From Sphagnum compactum (lineage: Eukaryota; Bryophyta; Sphagnopsida; Sphagnales): a stretch of 64,000 nucleotides of DNA. The stretch's first letter is position 1; the number at the start of each line of letters is the position of its first letter. Below are positions 48,785 through 59,832 of the stretch, piece by piece. The stretch is from assembly GCA_965153455.1 (NCBI GenBank), contig OZ234502.1, positions 8,401,495-8,465,494 of the forward strand. The letters are read 5' to 3'. A program made the position numbers and the translations under genes. Below the pieces are notes generated by a model, which was not told the origin of the DNA, made no database searches, and saw only the letters and a list, made by a program, of their open reading frames with translations.

Positions 48785-50811
48785 AAAGATAATATTCTAA
48801 AGTCCTTAAGGGGTTCAAATTTTGACATGAAGACCTTAGAGTTTGAACCCAATAATGGTAATAGAAAACACAAACAATCAAGCTTCACAAACATGATTAA
48901 AAACAACTAAAATGTGAGAAACAAGATCAAAAAATATGATGAAAAAGACCTTTTTAATGTGATGTCAAGAATAAGATAAAAACACAACTTATAGAGAATT
49001 CAAAAATTTAACAAACAAGAATTTCAATAATGAACAAAACTTAAATGATTTTATTGCTTCTAGGCAAAACATAATGCAAGTTAGGCCTGAAATGAATTAA
49101 ATACAAAGGCCACAACTTGCAATAACATCTTATTAAAGGGTGGCGCCATTTAAACATCTTTTTGCATTATCTAATAGAACTTTCTAGAAAGTCATTAACC
49201 TTTGCAAAACTTTCATCAATTAAATGTTTTATAAATTTATACTAAATAACCTTCTAGAAACTTCCGTTGACCATATCTTTTAAAAGATTATGTTAATTTT
49301 AAAATTTTTAAAAAAATTCAAACATATTCTTCATGGATAATTCTATAAAAGTTTTTTGAAAATTCAAGCATATTCTTCAAGAATGTTTTTGGAAACTTTT
49401 AGAAATTTCCAAACATTTTTTTCATGATTTTGTAAAAAATTCCAAAGACTTTGAAACATGTTTTTCATGTAATCTTTTTGGCAACTTCTAAAAGAATTTA
49501 AACATATTTCTGAAGGAGCTTTCTATAAACTTTCTTTATAATTTATTATTTGTAACAAATAATTCCTTATGATGCCATTTGAACAAGAACACAAAAAATG
49601 TGTTGAGGTTTGAAAGTCCTTGTAATTACATTTAAATAGAAATACAAAGGAAATCCAAAACAAATATGACTTTAAACAAAACAAAAAATTATTTTGGATT
49701 AAAAATAGATTCATAATGCTACTGAAACAAAAACTTAAAAAAATATTATAAAATTTAGACTTTGAAAAATCTTTGATGTAGGGTAATCCTCATGATGCCA
49801 TTTGTGCGATTAGGTCCAAACATGAAAATGAAGGAAATTTTTTTTAACATAATAGAAACACATAGAAAAAAATGGTTTCCCAGTCAAAAAAATTTCTTGG
49901 CCTTTGATGTTGTCCAAACATAAACACATTACCAAAATATCTTTACTTAGTTTATAATGTTGTTTGAATAAAAATATAATGGAAAAAAAATGGTTCGTCA
50001 ACAAGGTTAACATTACATAATGTTCATAACACAAGAAAGAAAAGGGAATTAAGTTGTTATTGTGTCACCTTTTTCATAGCAAATAGATCATTAGACCCCA
50101 ATGAAGGTGAGTTTTGTTTTTTTAAGCTTTAAAGCAAATGATTCCATGAGGTTCTTGGGGGAATTTTTTTCTAACGATGATCCACTTATCAACTTTTTAA
50201 GATTAAAAATTTCTACACAAATATCAAGGAATAGGATTTTTAAAAGTAACAACTTTGGCCTTAATTCCTCTCAATTTTTTTGAACACAAAAAAACAAAAA
50301 AAAAGGGTGACCCCTTGATGCCTTTGTAATACATTGTGTTGTTATAGTTCCTCACAATGTCGTCAAAAACTCCATGGTCTAAAAATGGATGTAAACAAAA
50401 ACACTCAGGGGTGAAAGCATGGTAAAGTATACAAAAAACATTGCCAAAAAAAATCAAGTTTAAAAAGAAATAGTTTTCATGAAAACACAAGAAAATAGAT
50501 TCAAATTTTACTTAAATTTCATTTTGAAACTATTGAGTCCTCAATTGGGTTTATTGTAAATCAATTATAAAATTTCAAAAAATTTGGAATAATAAAAGTA
50601 AGGAATAAATACATTTAAAATTGACTGGTCAATATGGTGTTCAAACCTATTTTTTCATTAAAACATTTAATGAAATATAAATGTATGAAATTATAGCATA
50701 AAGATCATTGTATATTCAAGGGCATCACCAAAGAACAAATCTACTTTTTTTTTGGTAGAATATATTTGACACACATTTGAATCAAATCTTACACTATAGA
50801 AAATAGGTTTT
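48785..50811. other. AT-rich DNA, no gene
   Basis: Between about 49180 and 49520 the phrase aaacatattcttcatg recurs irregularly with ttttggaaactt. No coding signal was recognised. Confidence 0.4.
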
Positions 50812-51040
50812 AAAAGTTATTTGAATTTTAAAAAGTCTACTTGAAACTTACTTTTACAATGAAAAATTTAAAAATTAATGCGTAATAATGAAAAAATACC
50901 TTGTTATTTATCATTTAACTAAAAAGATTGAACGTATAACAATTTGTGATGGGTCTTGGTTTTACTTTTTGTTCATTTGACAAGTAGATTGGCAAGTACT
51001 TTTAGTCATAGACTTTACTGTGCTTTCACTCCTCAAATGA
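50812..51040 (+). repeat. Dispersed direct repeat, copy 1 (partner 61850-62075)
   Basis: Shared phrases include cttacttttacaatg, aaaaattaatgc, cttgttatttatcatt, ctactttttgttca-type and gacaagtaga-tggcaagta. Copies are in the same orientation, about 11 kb apart on either side of gene 2. Confidence 0.7.
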
Positions 51041-52837
51041 TAAGGAAAAGAAGAAATAAGTATAATTTCCTTTCAATTTTTCATATTTTGATGGTCACAA
51101 AAACATGAAACAAAGAAAAAAAATAACAAAAAATTGAAATTGAGACTTCTTGGCCATTGACATCCCATGCCATGGTCATAGAAGCACATTTGAAGGCTTG
51201 AAAATGAAAACATGAAAATTAATTCATTTCTTTAAGAAAATTTTGAAGTTTAAGTTTTCAAAAAATTAATTGCAACAAGGATTCAAAAGAGGTGTGGAAA
51301 TATACCTTCCAATTTAATGTTTAGAGAATAAACTTCAGAGTTAAAAATTACATGGGTGACAACACATGTGACTTCAATCCTAAGGTTCAACAACAACATT
51401 GTTAACATTCAAAGTTGTAACTTTGTTGCAATATTACCTCCTCAATGTTCATTCACATTTTAGCCTCCAATGCATGGCTATTACATGTACCTAACAACTT
51501 TAAACTTGAAAGATTTGCAAAGTTTTAATGGCATTGAACAATGAGAAATATAAATGATGAGTGCACACAACGATCATGGTGATGTTCACTACAATGATCA
51601 CCTAAATGAAGGTGGCGAAGAGGACTGCATTCTCATAAAGGCAAGAGATGAACTCTCTAAGGAAGAAAATTGATCCAATGCAAATGAATGAGGTGGGATG
51701 AGGCTTCCTTTTAAAACCTTAAATTTTGGCATGCAAGATCTAACCCTTCCATTCCCAACCATCTATGGATGAAGTGCCACCAAAAATGTTGCAACAAAAC
51801 ATGAATGGTGACCATTTATCAACACTAGGACAAATCTAACAAATGATTATAGTTTTCTTCCCATATTTACTTTTTGCAAGCTTTTATTTTTAGGCTTTTG
51901 ATGGAAATTCCCCCAAATTTTTTCTAACATCCTTATGAATGAATCTTGCATTGACATTTGCATACTTCTTAAGGATGTGTTTAACTCCTTATTGTCAAAC
52001 TAGTCCTTTGAAGGCTACCTACTTAGTTAATAGCCAGGCATATACTCCAAACAAATTAATGTGACTTACAATAACCACACACAACAAATTTTTCCGTCCT
52101 TGCATTGGAAGTAACGTGAAGAGTTTCATGAGAAATTTTGAGATGACTAAAATTCAAAAGCTTGGAATATGATAAACTATGTTTTTCTCTATAACACTTG
52201 CTTGTAAAATACTAACAAAATCTTCTACCCACCAAAAACCCATCAACTTCATGTTTTGTTGACTTCCCATTTCTTTTCTACTTGGTTCACTAAGAAATAA
52301 CAACTTTTATGAAGGATGGTTGACACTCTTATAAGTTATTAGGTGAAAAATTTGGAACAAAAAAATTTCATGATTGAAACTACAAAGGTTGGATTTAAAG
52401 AACTTCATCATCATTACACTCTTTGCAAGGTTAGAACCTTGGCAAAGGATGACCAACACTAAGGTGATGTTGCAACAAATCTTGCCACTTATTAATGAGG
52501 TAAAGTTGTTAAAGTTCAAAAGCCAAAGGGAATGTTTTGGTCAAGACATCCCATCTTAGAAACTTTGGTCCTTTTTTATACATTATATGGTTGTTTAGTT
52601 GGTTAGAAAAGAGGAATGAAGGAAAAGAAGATAGCTTCTCCTGTGAGCTCAAATAGATTTGTAGAAAAGATTGTGGACAAACAATCTAGATGAAAAATCT
52701 TAGAGCTTAAGCTCAAACCACTCTATTTGGAGCTGAAAATTGAACCTACCAAAATTTAGGAGAAGAAAGCATCATGCCCTACAATATTTTAGGAAAGTTG
52801 TTTCCTCTTCTCTCTCTTTGTTTTGTTTTGTGATCTG
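51041..52837. other. AT-rich DNA, no gene recognised
   Basis: Readings at 52307-52559 on both strands overlap and show no motif. No clear repeats. Confidence 0.35.
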
Positions 52838-53135
52838 TTTTGGGTCTCAAGAAAATTTTGATCTTTACTTCATTATAATCTTTTTTTGGTCTCAAACTAA
52901 TTTTGAGCTTTAGTTCATCACAATCTTTTTGATTTGAAACATGTTGACCTTTAGTTCATCCTAATCTTTCTTGGGTCTCAATTTTTTTAAATGTTTAGTT
53001 CGTCATAATTTCTTTTCAGTCTCAAAGATATTTTGATGTTCAATTCATCATAATGTCTTTGTTTTTGTGTAAAACAAATTTTGATCTTGACTTCATCATA
53101 ATCTATTTTTGTTCTCAAATAATTTTTATCTTTAA
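52838..53135. repeat. Tandem array, six or more units of about 43-49 bp
   Basis: Each unit has a form of ggtctcaaa----ttttgatctttagttcatcataatct. The units are diverged. Minus-strand readings through it (52987-53208) are repetitive for that reason and are not a gene. Confidence 0.7.
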
Positions 53136-53289
53136 TGATTTGGGAATAGATAAACATATACCAAAAACTCAAAACAACATCATTGTTGGTTTTGGAAATC
53201 TGAAACACAATCGTTATCTTTGACCTTTCCAGGACCTATTTTTGACAAATTCATCTTTTGTGTATGAAGTTTTCAGAATTGGCTTTCTA

Positions 53290-53665
53290 TGTTTGGATTT
53301 TGAGGGATTTTTTTCTACAAATTAATTCATATGTTTGAACTTGGTGGAAATTTTCTTTTTGACAAATAAATTCTTATGTTTTAACTTTGTGGAATTTGTA
53401 TTTGAAAAATTAATTTTTACATTTGAACTTTCTGGATTTGTTTTGGAAAATTTATTTACTTTTGAGGAAAAAAATGAAAATTGAACATGGTGGATTGTTT
53501 TGACAAATTGATTCTTATGTTTTAACTTTGCGGAATGTGTTTTGAAAAAATTAATTTTTAGATATGAACTTTTTTGCAATTTTTTTCCAAACCTTTTTTT
53601 TCATTTTGTTTTTTGCTTCAACTTGTGGAATGTTTTTTTGACAAATTAATTGTTTTTTATGTTTC
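53290..53665. repeat. Tandem array, about seven diverged units of 42-56 bp
   Basis: The units have the form acaaattaattcttatgttt followed by aactttgtggaatttgttttg. It adjoins the array at 52838-53135 but has a different unit. Confidence 0.65.
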
Positions 53666-54607
53666 AACTTTTGTGGAAAGCTTTTTGGAATTATTTTTTT
53701 ACTAGAGCATCTTTCAACATGCCTAAAGGCGATTGCGTGTTGTTGGAAATTTTTGGAATCATTGATTTTATGCTTTTAACGAGTTATTTGGTACAAAATT
53801 TGGTCCAATTATGTACAATTTCAAACCAGTGTTGAAGAATCTGATGAGGAAGCGTTCTCACACCCCCCTTTCCTCATCATAGCGCTGTAATAAGATGTGG
53901 GGGAGGTGCTGTACGAGCGGGTTCTCCTGAGTGTGGGCCATCTGGTGGCATTTTGTCACAAAATTTCCATTTTTCTGGAAAAATCATTAATGTTTTTTTA
54001 TAAAAAAGATTTAATTCTCGCCACATTTGGACTCTGATTTTAGTTTGGTAGTATGTTTAGCACTATGTTTTTGTAATTATTTAGACAGCTTCTAAAAATC
54101 TATCACCAATTTAACACTAAATCCCTCTTTGGGTTTGCTAGCCAATAACCTAAACATCAGAAATTTATTGAAAAAAAAAATATCACTATTCTATACCTAC
54201 CAGTGTTTTTCTAAAAAATTCCTCAAGTAGGTCCAGTGGCGAGGATTTCCCAGCATTAATTAATATTAAATGACAACTGTCCTAGGTGGGTTGTAACATT
54301 TTTACAAACGTGCAACTAAAAGTGGCAATTGCCGAAGTGGATAGGTCTAGATATGGCTAATTTAATTATTTTTATTTCTAAAAATGACTTTTTCAAAAAC
54401 CCTTAAAATCACACAAAAATTCGTATGTGTTTTTCTCATTTTCTTAAAAAAAGTTGCCAAAAAAAAAAAAAGAAAAAAAAGCAAACACTGCTACCTAGCT
54501 CTCTATCTGAATACCTATTTGATACCTCCCAAAGATACACGCCCGAATTTGCGACCTCCCAAAAACACGACCGAAGTTCGTTTTCCCTTCAGAGTACGCG
54601 AAAACAC
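53666..54607. other. Spacer upstream of gene 2 with a GC-rich island
   Basis: 53842-53851 and 53870-53879 form a perfect 10-bp hairpin (tgatgaggaa) with an 18-base loop. It sits in a GC-rich island (about 53835-53945) that stands out from the AT-rich surroundings. The rest is AT-rich with no gene. Confidence 0.45.
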
Positions 54608-54970
54608 AAGACCATTCTTGCGAGAGCAACCGGCGCGTAAAATTCAAGTTCTCCACTCGAATTCACAGTCCTGAGATTTCTTCCCTCTAAATTTTTGTTT
54701 TTTTTTTTGTTTTTGGAAGCACAATGACAGCAGACCCGACCTGACGAAGCCAATTACCACCTCCAAGTCTCAATCTCAAGACCATTTTCGCGAGCTTGCA
54801 AACAAGAGCAACTGGCGCGGAAAATTCAAATTCTCGACTCGAATCCGCAGTCCTGAGATTTCTCCTCTCTTCTTCTTCTTTCTTTGTGTTTTTTTTTTTG
54901 AGGAAGCACAACAAACAGCATCAGACCCGACCTGACAAACCCATTACCACCTCCAAGTCTCAATCTCAAG
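54608..54970 (+). promoter_or_regulatory. Tandemly duplicated upstream/leader segment of gene 2
   Basis: Two copies, 54608-54780 and 54778-54970, share aagaccatt--cgcgag, aactggcgcg-aaaattcaa, cgcagtcctgagatttct, gcagacccgacctgac and ccacctccaagtctcaatct. The second copy is about 17-20 bases longer. The segment lies 180-550 bases ahead of the start codon, so it belongs to the promoter or the 5' leader. No TATA box was confidently seen. No ATG-initiated upstream frame was noted in the copies. Confidence 0.7.
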
Positions 54971-55154
54971 CTCATATTGGGGAGAGGGGCAGACAGGAGT
55001 TTCATTCACTTACGCAACACACACGTTACTGGGTTTGAAACCCAGAACCTTCTTTTTGTGCTTCCCAGGGAACCAGAAGCAGAAGCTGGGGCTATTCCAG
55101 TGAGCCATCACCCTTGGGGGTGGTGAACTCTGTTCTCTCTAATTCCATCTCAAA

Positions 55155-57607
55155 ATGTTAGAGGATTCAGAGATTTCCGAAAGTCGAAGTTTGACAGATA
55201 TAGTACAATCCTTGGACTGGACGACTGTAGATTATGGCGATGATGTCAGGGATTTTCCTTTCTTAGATAGCACTGTCGACGCTCGTCCCCAGCTGCTAGA
55301 CTCAGAGACATGTTGTCCACAGGGAGCACAATTGATGCAGATGGCGTCTGCTGCAGGAGTTGTTACAAGTATAACTCCCACTGCAGTATCCGAGCTGCCG
55401 GAAGTAGACATGAGCTTTCAGCCTCGAGTTTTTCCTCTCATGAACCATCAGCAGTTGCTGCAGCAGCAGCAGCTGATGAACTGTAAGTACATGCCAGACG
55501 ATTTCAATGAATCTCTGAGGAACTCAGGCACCATTCTCCGATCAGAGGAGCCTTATTTCCAGTGGACTGCACAAGGTAATCAGTCCCTCTTCTTCGATGA
55601 TGATGGGTCGCAGAACTGCTTGTTGGTCGATGAGCACCTTGACAGTACTACTCCTACTAGTGATCACAAGTTCATGTTCAGGGGTTCGCAGCTGGATAGT
55701 TGCATTAACGATCATTTAATGAGCAAGACTTCCAGCCGCTTGTCAGACTGTCTTGTAGCAGGCGATGCTGTGGTCAGTCCCGTCGCTTGCAACAAACGGG
55801 TCGATCCTCACATGCTCGTAGGCAGCTCCCAAGAGCTGGTTGCAGCGCTTGTACCAGTGGAGTCTTTATTTGTTGCTGCATCTACAACAGGACTAATCTC
55901 AGAGCAATGTTCCAACGGGGTGCATAATCCATCACCTTCTGGCTTGCAGCAGCGTTCTTCTTCCTGCAGTTTCCCTCATCTACGTCTCGCAGAAAAAGAA
56001 GAAGAAAAAGAAGAAGGAGAAGAACGCAGCCGCCTCTGCTACTTATATGGCAGTACTGATCATGAAGCAGCTTGGCAGCTGATGGGAACAACTGCAAAGC
56101 TAGAGGCATCAGCTTCTGCAAACCCCGGTGATGATGATCCGTTCTTCCACCACCTGCGACAAACGTCGACCCAGTACTCATCCGCTGCCAGTAGCTTCAC
56201 ACAAAGCCTGCTAGCGAGCAGTTGGGCTTCTGCCACCGATGGCTCCAGTCCAACAATGGATCATCTGCATCATGTGCACAACAACGTCGAGCTTGCTGCC
56301 TGGCCAACACCTTCCCGTTTCCTCCATAGCCACAAATCGCCATTTACAAGAAGCTGTGGATCATATTCTAACTACTCCGACCCGCTGCAAATGCGCGGCG
56401 TGGGAGATCGCAATAATCCGCGACGTTGGGCGCCGCGACAATCGTTGTTGCGCCGATGGACGGAGAAAATAGTCCCTATTCTTCAACAAGAAGCGCGACG
56501 ACAGAAGCAGCTCGATGATCTAGAGCAACTAGAGCTGGCTGCTAAATGCAACCCAAATCCAATCCTGACTTCTTGTGCAGGACAACAAGCGACACAGTCC
56601 GCGATGATGAGGTCAATTCCAGCTCAAAACCAAGCTGCAGCGCACATTCACAAACTTGCAGAGCGAGGTCGCCGTTTCAAGTTCAAGGAGAAACTGCATA
56701 CGATACGCGCCCTAGTGCCTCTTACCAAAAAGGTAATTACGTCCGCGACATGTTCTACGTAGTCTAGGCGCTCTAGCGCAGCTTGCTGTGCATCTCTTAA
56801 GATCAAGAAGCCGCAATGCAGCTGCCTTCAATGCTTGCCAATCTTGTTGATCTTGGCCTGACGTGATCTATACCCAAGTTTGTATTCGAGATCAGGACTG
56901 ACCAGCAGAGTTAATTCTGGTTTTACCTCTCTTGCCTTCTTCAGAAGGACAGGGTATCTGTACTCTCGCACGCTATTGACTACATACTCCAGCTCAAGAC
57001 GGAAGTTGCAGAACTGCAAAAATCACAGCAGGAACAACAAGCTGCTGCTCAAGAATGTGATCTTGCAGTAGAAGCTGGCAGCAGCAGCAGCTTAAGGATA
57101 ACTGCAGCTTCAGGCAGCGGCACGTCGACGACTAATGCTACTGCAGCGCCTGCTACTAGTAGACTCGACCTCAAGGTTGCGGTTTCTTGTCCTGGCAATG
57201 AATCTGATGATGATCAGCCGCAGCAGCAACAGCAGCAGCAGCATCTTGTCATCAATGTGAAGGTGGCCCACAAGCTCCACGCCCAGAAATTGATCAGTCT
57301 CTTAACCGCCTCCAAAGATTTGGGATTGGAAATCAGATCTCTCGACTGTCGTTGCATCAACGACCAATTCCATGTCGCTGTCAAAGCAGTAGTGCAGGTA
57401 TGTATGTCTCCTCCTTGTCTCTCCATCTCTCTCCTGCATCTCGCTTGTATGATCTAATTAATTCTAGAATTTTTTTGTCTCTAGCTACTGTCCTTTCACC
57501 AACACAATAATATTTCTCTAGCTCAAACAGCAGCTGCTGTGTTTAGCTCCAGATCCTGTAACTTCTTCAGAACTACTGGCAGCAATTCTTGATTGAAACT
57601 GAACAAG

Positions 57608-57639
<32 letters not shown>

Positions 57640-58171
57640 CACAGTTGCTTTGTTCTTCATTCATGAACTCCCTGAGTCACCTGCATGAATTAGCCAATAG
57701 GTGCTTCATGTCAAGATCAGCTGCTGCTGCTGCTGCAATACACTACAAGAGAAGTTGGATTCTCACACAAAATGTAAATTTATGTGCCATTACCGAATGT
57801 CAAATTGCCATGGCAATGTAATATATGCAACAATAAACATCACATAATATTGTACATTGTAATGGATGATGCCACAAAGTTTCCCTCACACATGTCACGA
57901 GCTGCAGTGGCTTTTTTTTTGTGTGAGAAAAAACCACATTCTCTTGTAGTGATTGGTATTGAAATCATGGAAAGTGGATGATCATGTGTCATGTGATATC
58001 CCTCTATCTTGGCAGGCATGTGATCGAGGTGCAGCACTAGAAGAGCATGGAATGCAGAATAATATGGTGAGGAGGAGCTGCAGCCCAGAGCAGGTGCAGG
58101 AGACGCTCACAAGAGTTCTAGACTTTCCATTTGAGATCAGCCCTGGTTCTGTAATTCCTTCTTCTAGCTAG
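55155..58171 (+). CDS. bHLH transcription factor with ACT-like C-terminus
   Basis: Exons are 55155-56732, 56948-57397 and 58016-58171 (GT-AG, all phase 0), giving 727 residues. The basic region and helix 1 (about 492-526) read HKLAERGRRF, then KLHTIRALVPLTKK. His499, Glu503 and Arg507 fit the H-E-R pattern of E-box binders. Helix 2 (DRVSVLSRTIDYILQLKTEV) starts exon 2, so the intron splits the bHLH domain at the loop. Gln runs lie near 98-110 and before the C-terminal region. About 625-720 (VINVKVAHKL, LISLLTASKDLGLEIRSL, SPEQVQETLTRVLDF) looks ACT-like and may mediate dimerisation. The protein is nuclear by inference. The nearest classes I can think of are the TDR/AMS/EAT1-type anther bHLHs and their seed-free relatives, but I am not sure. 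An extra exon (57645-57773) is possible but unlikely, since its end lies in a MITE. Confidence 0.85.
56942..56947 (+). promoter_or_regulatory. Tandem NAGNAG splice acceptor of gene 2, intron 1
   Basis: cagaag allows splicing after cag (exon from 56945) or after aag (exon from 56948). The choice adds or drops one Lys exactly in the loop between helix 1 and helix 2 (LTKK-KDR or LTKK-DR). The shorter form looks more like other bHLH proteins. Confidence 0.55.
57609..57637. repeat. (TATC)n microsatellite in gene 2 intron 2
   Basis: About seven units of tatc, just before a possible cryptic acceptor (tttccacag). Confidence 0.85.
57741..57951. mobile_element. CACTA-like MITE in gene 2 intron 2, 211 bp
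   Basis: It begins cactacaagagaagttgg and ends cacattctcttgtagtg; the inverted repeats extend about 28 bases inward (ttctcacac / gtgtgagaa). CACTACAAGA-type ends are those of CACTA/En-Spm elements. Flanking triplets are ata and att, so the duplication is imperfect. The interior (aatggatgatgccacaaagt) matches the minisatellite at 59462-59832. Confidence 0.7.
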
Positions 58172-59400
58172 GACCCATGATTCAGATCATCATCCTGCAC
58201 AACTTCGCAAAAACTGTAACAAAGAAATTTCCACCAAATTGGAGATCCATCATCAACAACAACATATGACAAATCTTTTGCAGTTTCCTCCAAATCTCCA
58301 AGGAGGGTCATGGATTCATCAAGCCAGAAAGATGGGTCCAACTTAAATGACTGATCCTGGCAGTGCAGTTTCTGTACATGAGATTTCCCAAAATGTGTAC
58401 AAATATTACAAATTCTGCTGCATGTTGAAAATTCTTTGACAGGATGATGGATGGGTGATCTCCAGATCAAACCTGAAATTACACTAGTGATCCAGCTGCA
58501 TTTGAAGAGTGCAGCTGTAACCCTAAAAATTCTGCTTGCATGGTGCAGCCTGTTTCTCAGCATCTCCACCCCTGAGCTGATTATACATATATTCTAGTCC
58601 AGGATCTTAAGAGTGCAGCTGCTGTAAGGTCTACCTTCTTAGATCAGATGCTGCAAGCTGCCTTGTTTTTTTCTACTGTTGTGCAGAGGATGATCTCCTG
58701 GAGAGAGTTTAATACAAGTTTGAGATTTTTGAAGAATTTGCTACCAGCTTGAATCTGGTGCTTGTTTCTCCTGTTGCAGCTTGGATGATTTCCAGAGACA
58801 TGAATACTAGTCTAGCATTTGACGAGTGCAAGCTGCTACCAAATCACATCTTCTGCTTATGAATTTTGTCCAGAGGGACTTTTAATAGTTGAGCATAATT
58901 TGAAGATTTGTTTCCCAGATTTTTTTCCCAAGTCATTTGTGCTTGCTATATATTTTCTTCTAAAGTCTATGTATGATATCATAACAAGGTGTTACCTTAT
59001 ATCAATTGTGACACATCTTTTCGTGTTGAATAAGCCATATTAGAGAGAGTCATTGAGATAAACTTTACGGTTTCATCCATTCTTAAATAAAATATATGTG
59101 ATGTTCTTTTGTAGTATGACATTAGTGTAATACCTTTGCCATTACCATGTTCAATTGTAAGGGCCTAATGGAATTCTAACTCCCATGGGCTCTCACTTCA
59201 AATTCATGTAATGTCTAGGACTTTGTTTCAAGTGGATGTCACTACATTTGCTTCAATTGGTGGCAAATTTCCTTTAGAAATTAGGACATATATAACTGCA
59301 ACAAAAACTGTTGGGTGGGGCAATGGGCATACTCCGTATACTTATTCAGTTGTGTATTAGCCTACAGTGTGTAGTGAACATAGAAAAACACCAAATAAAA
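58172..59400. other. Region downstream of gene 2
   Basis: 58172-58850 keeps the gene-like, less AT-rich composition with many ctgcag/agctg words and is probably 3' UTR or decayed gene sequence. The 133-residue minus-strand reading at 58168-58569 has no motif. Possible poly(A) signal-like aataaa words occur near 59087, but the transcript end is unknown. Confidence 0.4.
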
Positions 59401-59832
59401 TCGTATGACATATTACATGAATGTCAAACTATGCTATCTATCACATAATTTTCAATATGATATTTCAATCACATTAGAATGGAGGAAACCACAAAGTTTA
59501 CATCACATGCCTGTCTTTTTTCACATTGAAATGGATGAATCCACAAAGTCTACATCACAAACATGCCTTTCTGTCACATTGAAATAGATGAATCCTCAAA
59601 GTTTACATCACACATGTGTGTCTGTTTGTCGCATTGACACAGATGAAATCACAAAGTTTACATCACATGTGTATTTTCATCACATGGAAATGGACAAAAT
59701 CACAAAGTTTACATAACACATGTATTTTCATCACATGGAAATGGACAAAATCACAAAGTTTACATCACACGTTGTCTTTTTATATCATCAAAATGGATGA
59801 AACCACAAAGTTTAAATCACAGATATCATAAA
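59401..59832. repeat. Minisatellite of about 51-bp units
   Basis: 59462-59832 contains seven or so units of the form cacaaagtttacatcacaca with ttttcatcacatggaaatgga. 59401-59515 also carries gaatgtcaaac and cacataat words, as in the interior of the MITE at 57741-57951. Plus-strand readings through it are repeat products. Confidence 0.75.

Noticed and set aside
52987-53579. Minus-strand readings rich in Lys, Asn and Phe
   Set aside because: They are translations of two tandem arrays and repeat with the array period.
54796-55038. 80-residue reading in the bHLH leader
   Set aside because: It begins at TTG with no ATG and is low-complexity sequence from the tandem duplication and T-rich tract.
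56239-56767. Alternative frames inside the bHLH first exon
   Set aside because: They are shadows of the main frame, which carries the bHLH domain.
57645-57773. Possible extra exon of the bHLH gene
   Set aside because: The acceptor (tttccacag) and the donor (aat|gtaaat) keep the frame, but the last 33 bases and the donor lie inside the CACTA-like MITE, and skipping it gives a more natural ACT-like domain.
58168-58569. 133-residue minus-strand reading downstream of gene 2
   Set aside because: No motif and no upstream exon signals. It overlaps the likely 3' UTR of gene 2, whose ctgcag-rich composition tends to leave the opposite strand open.
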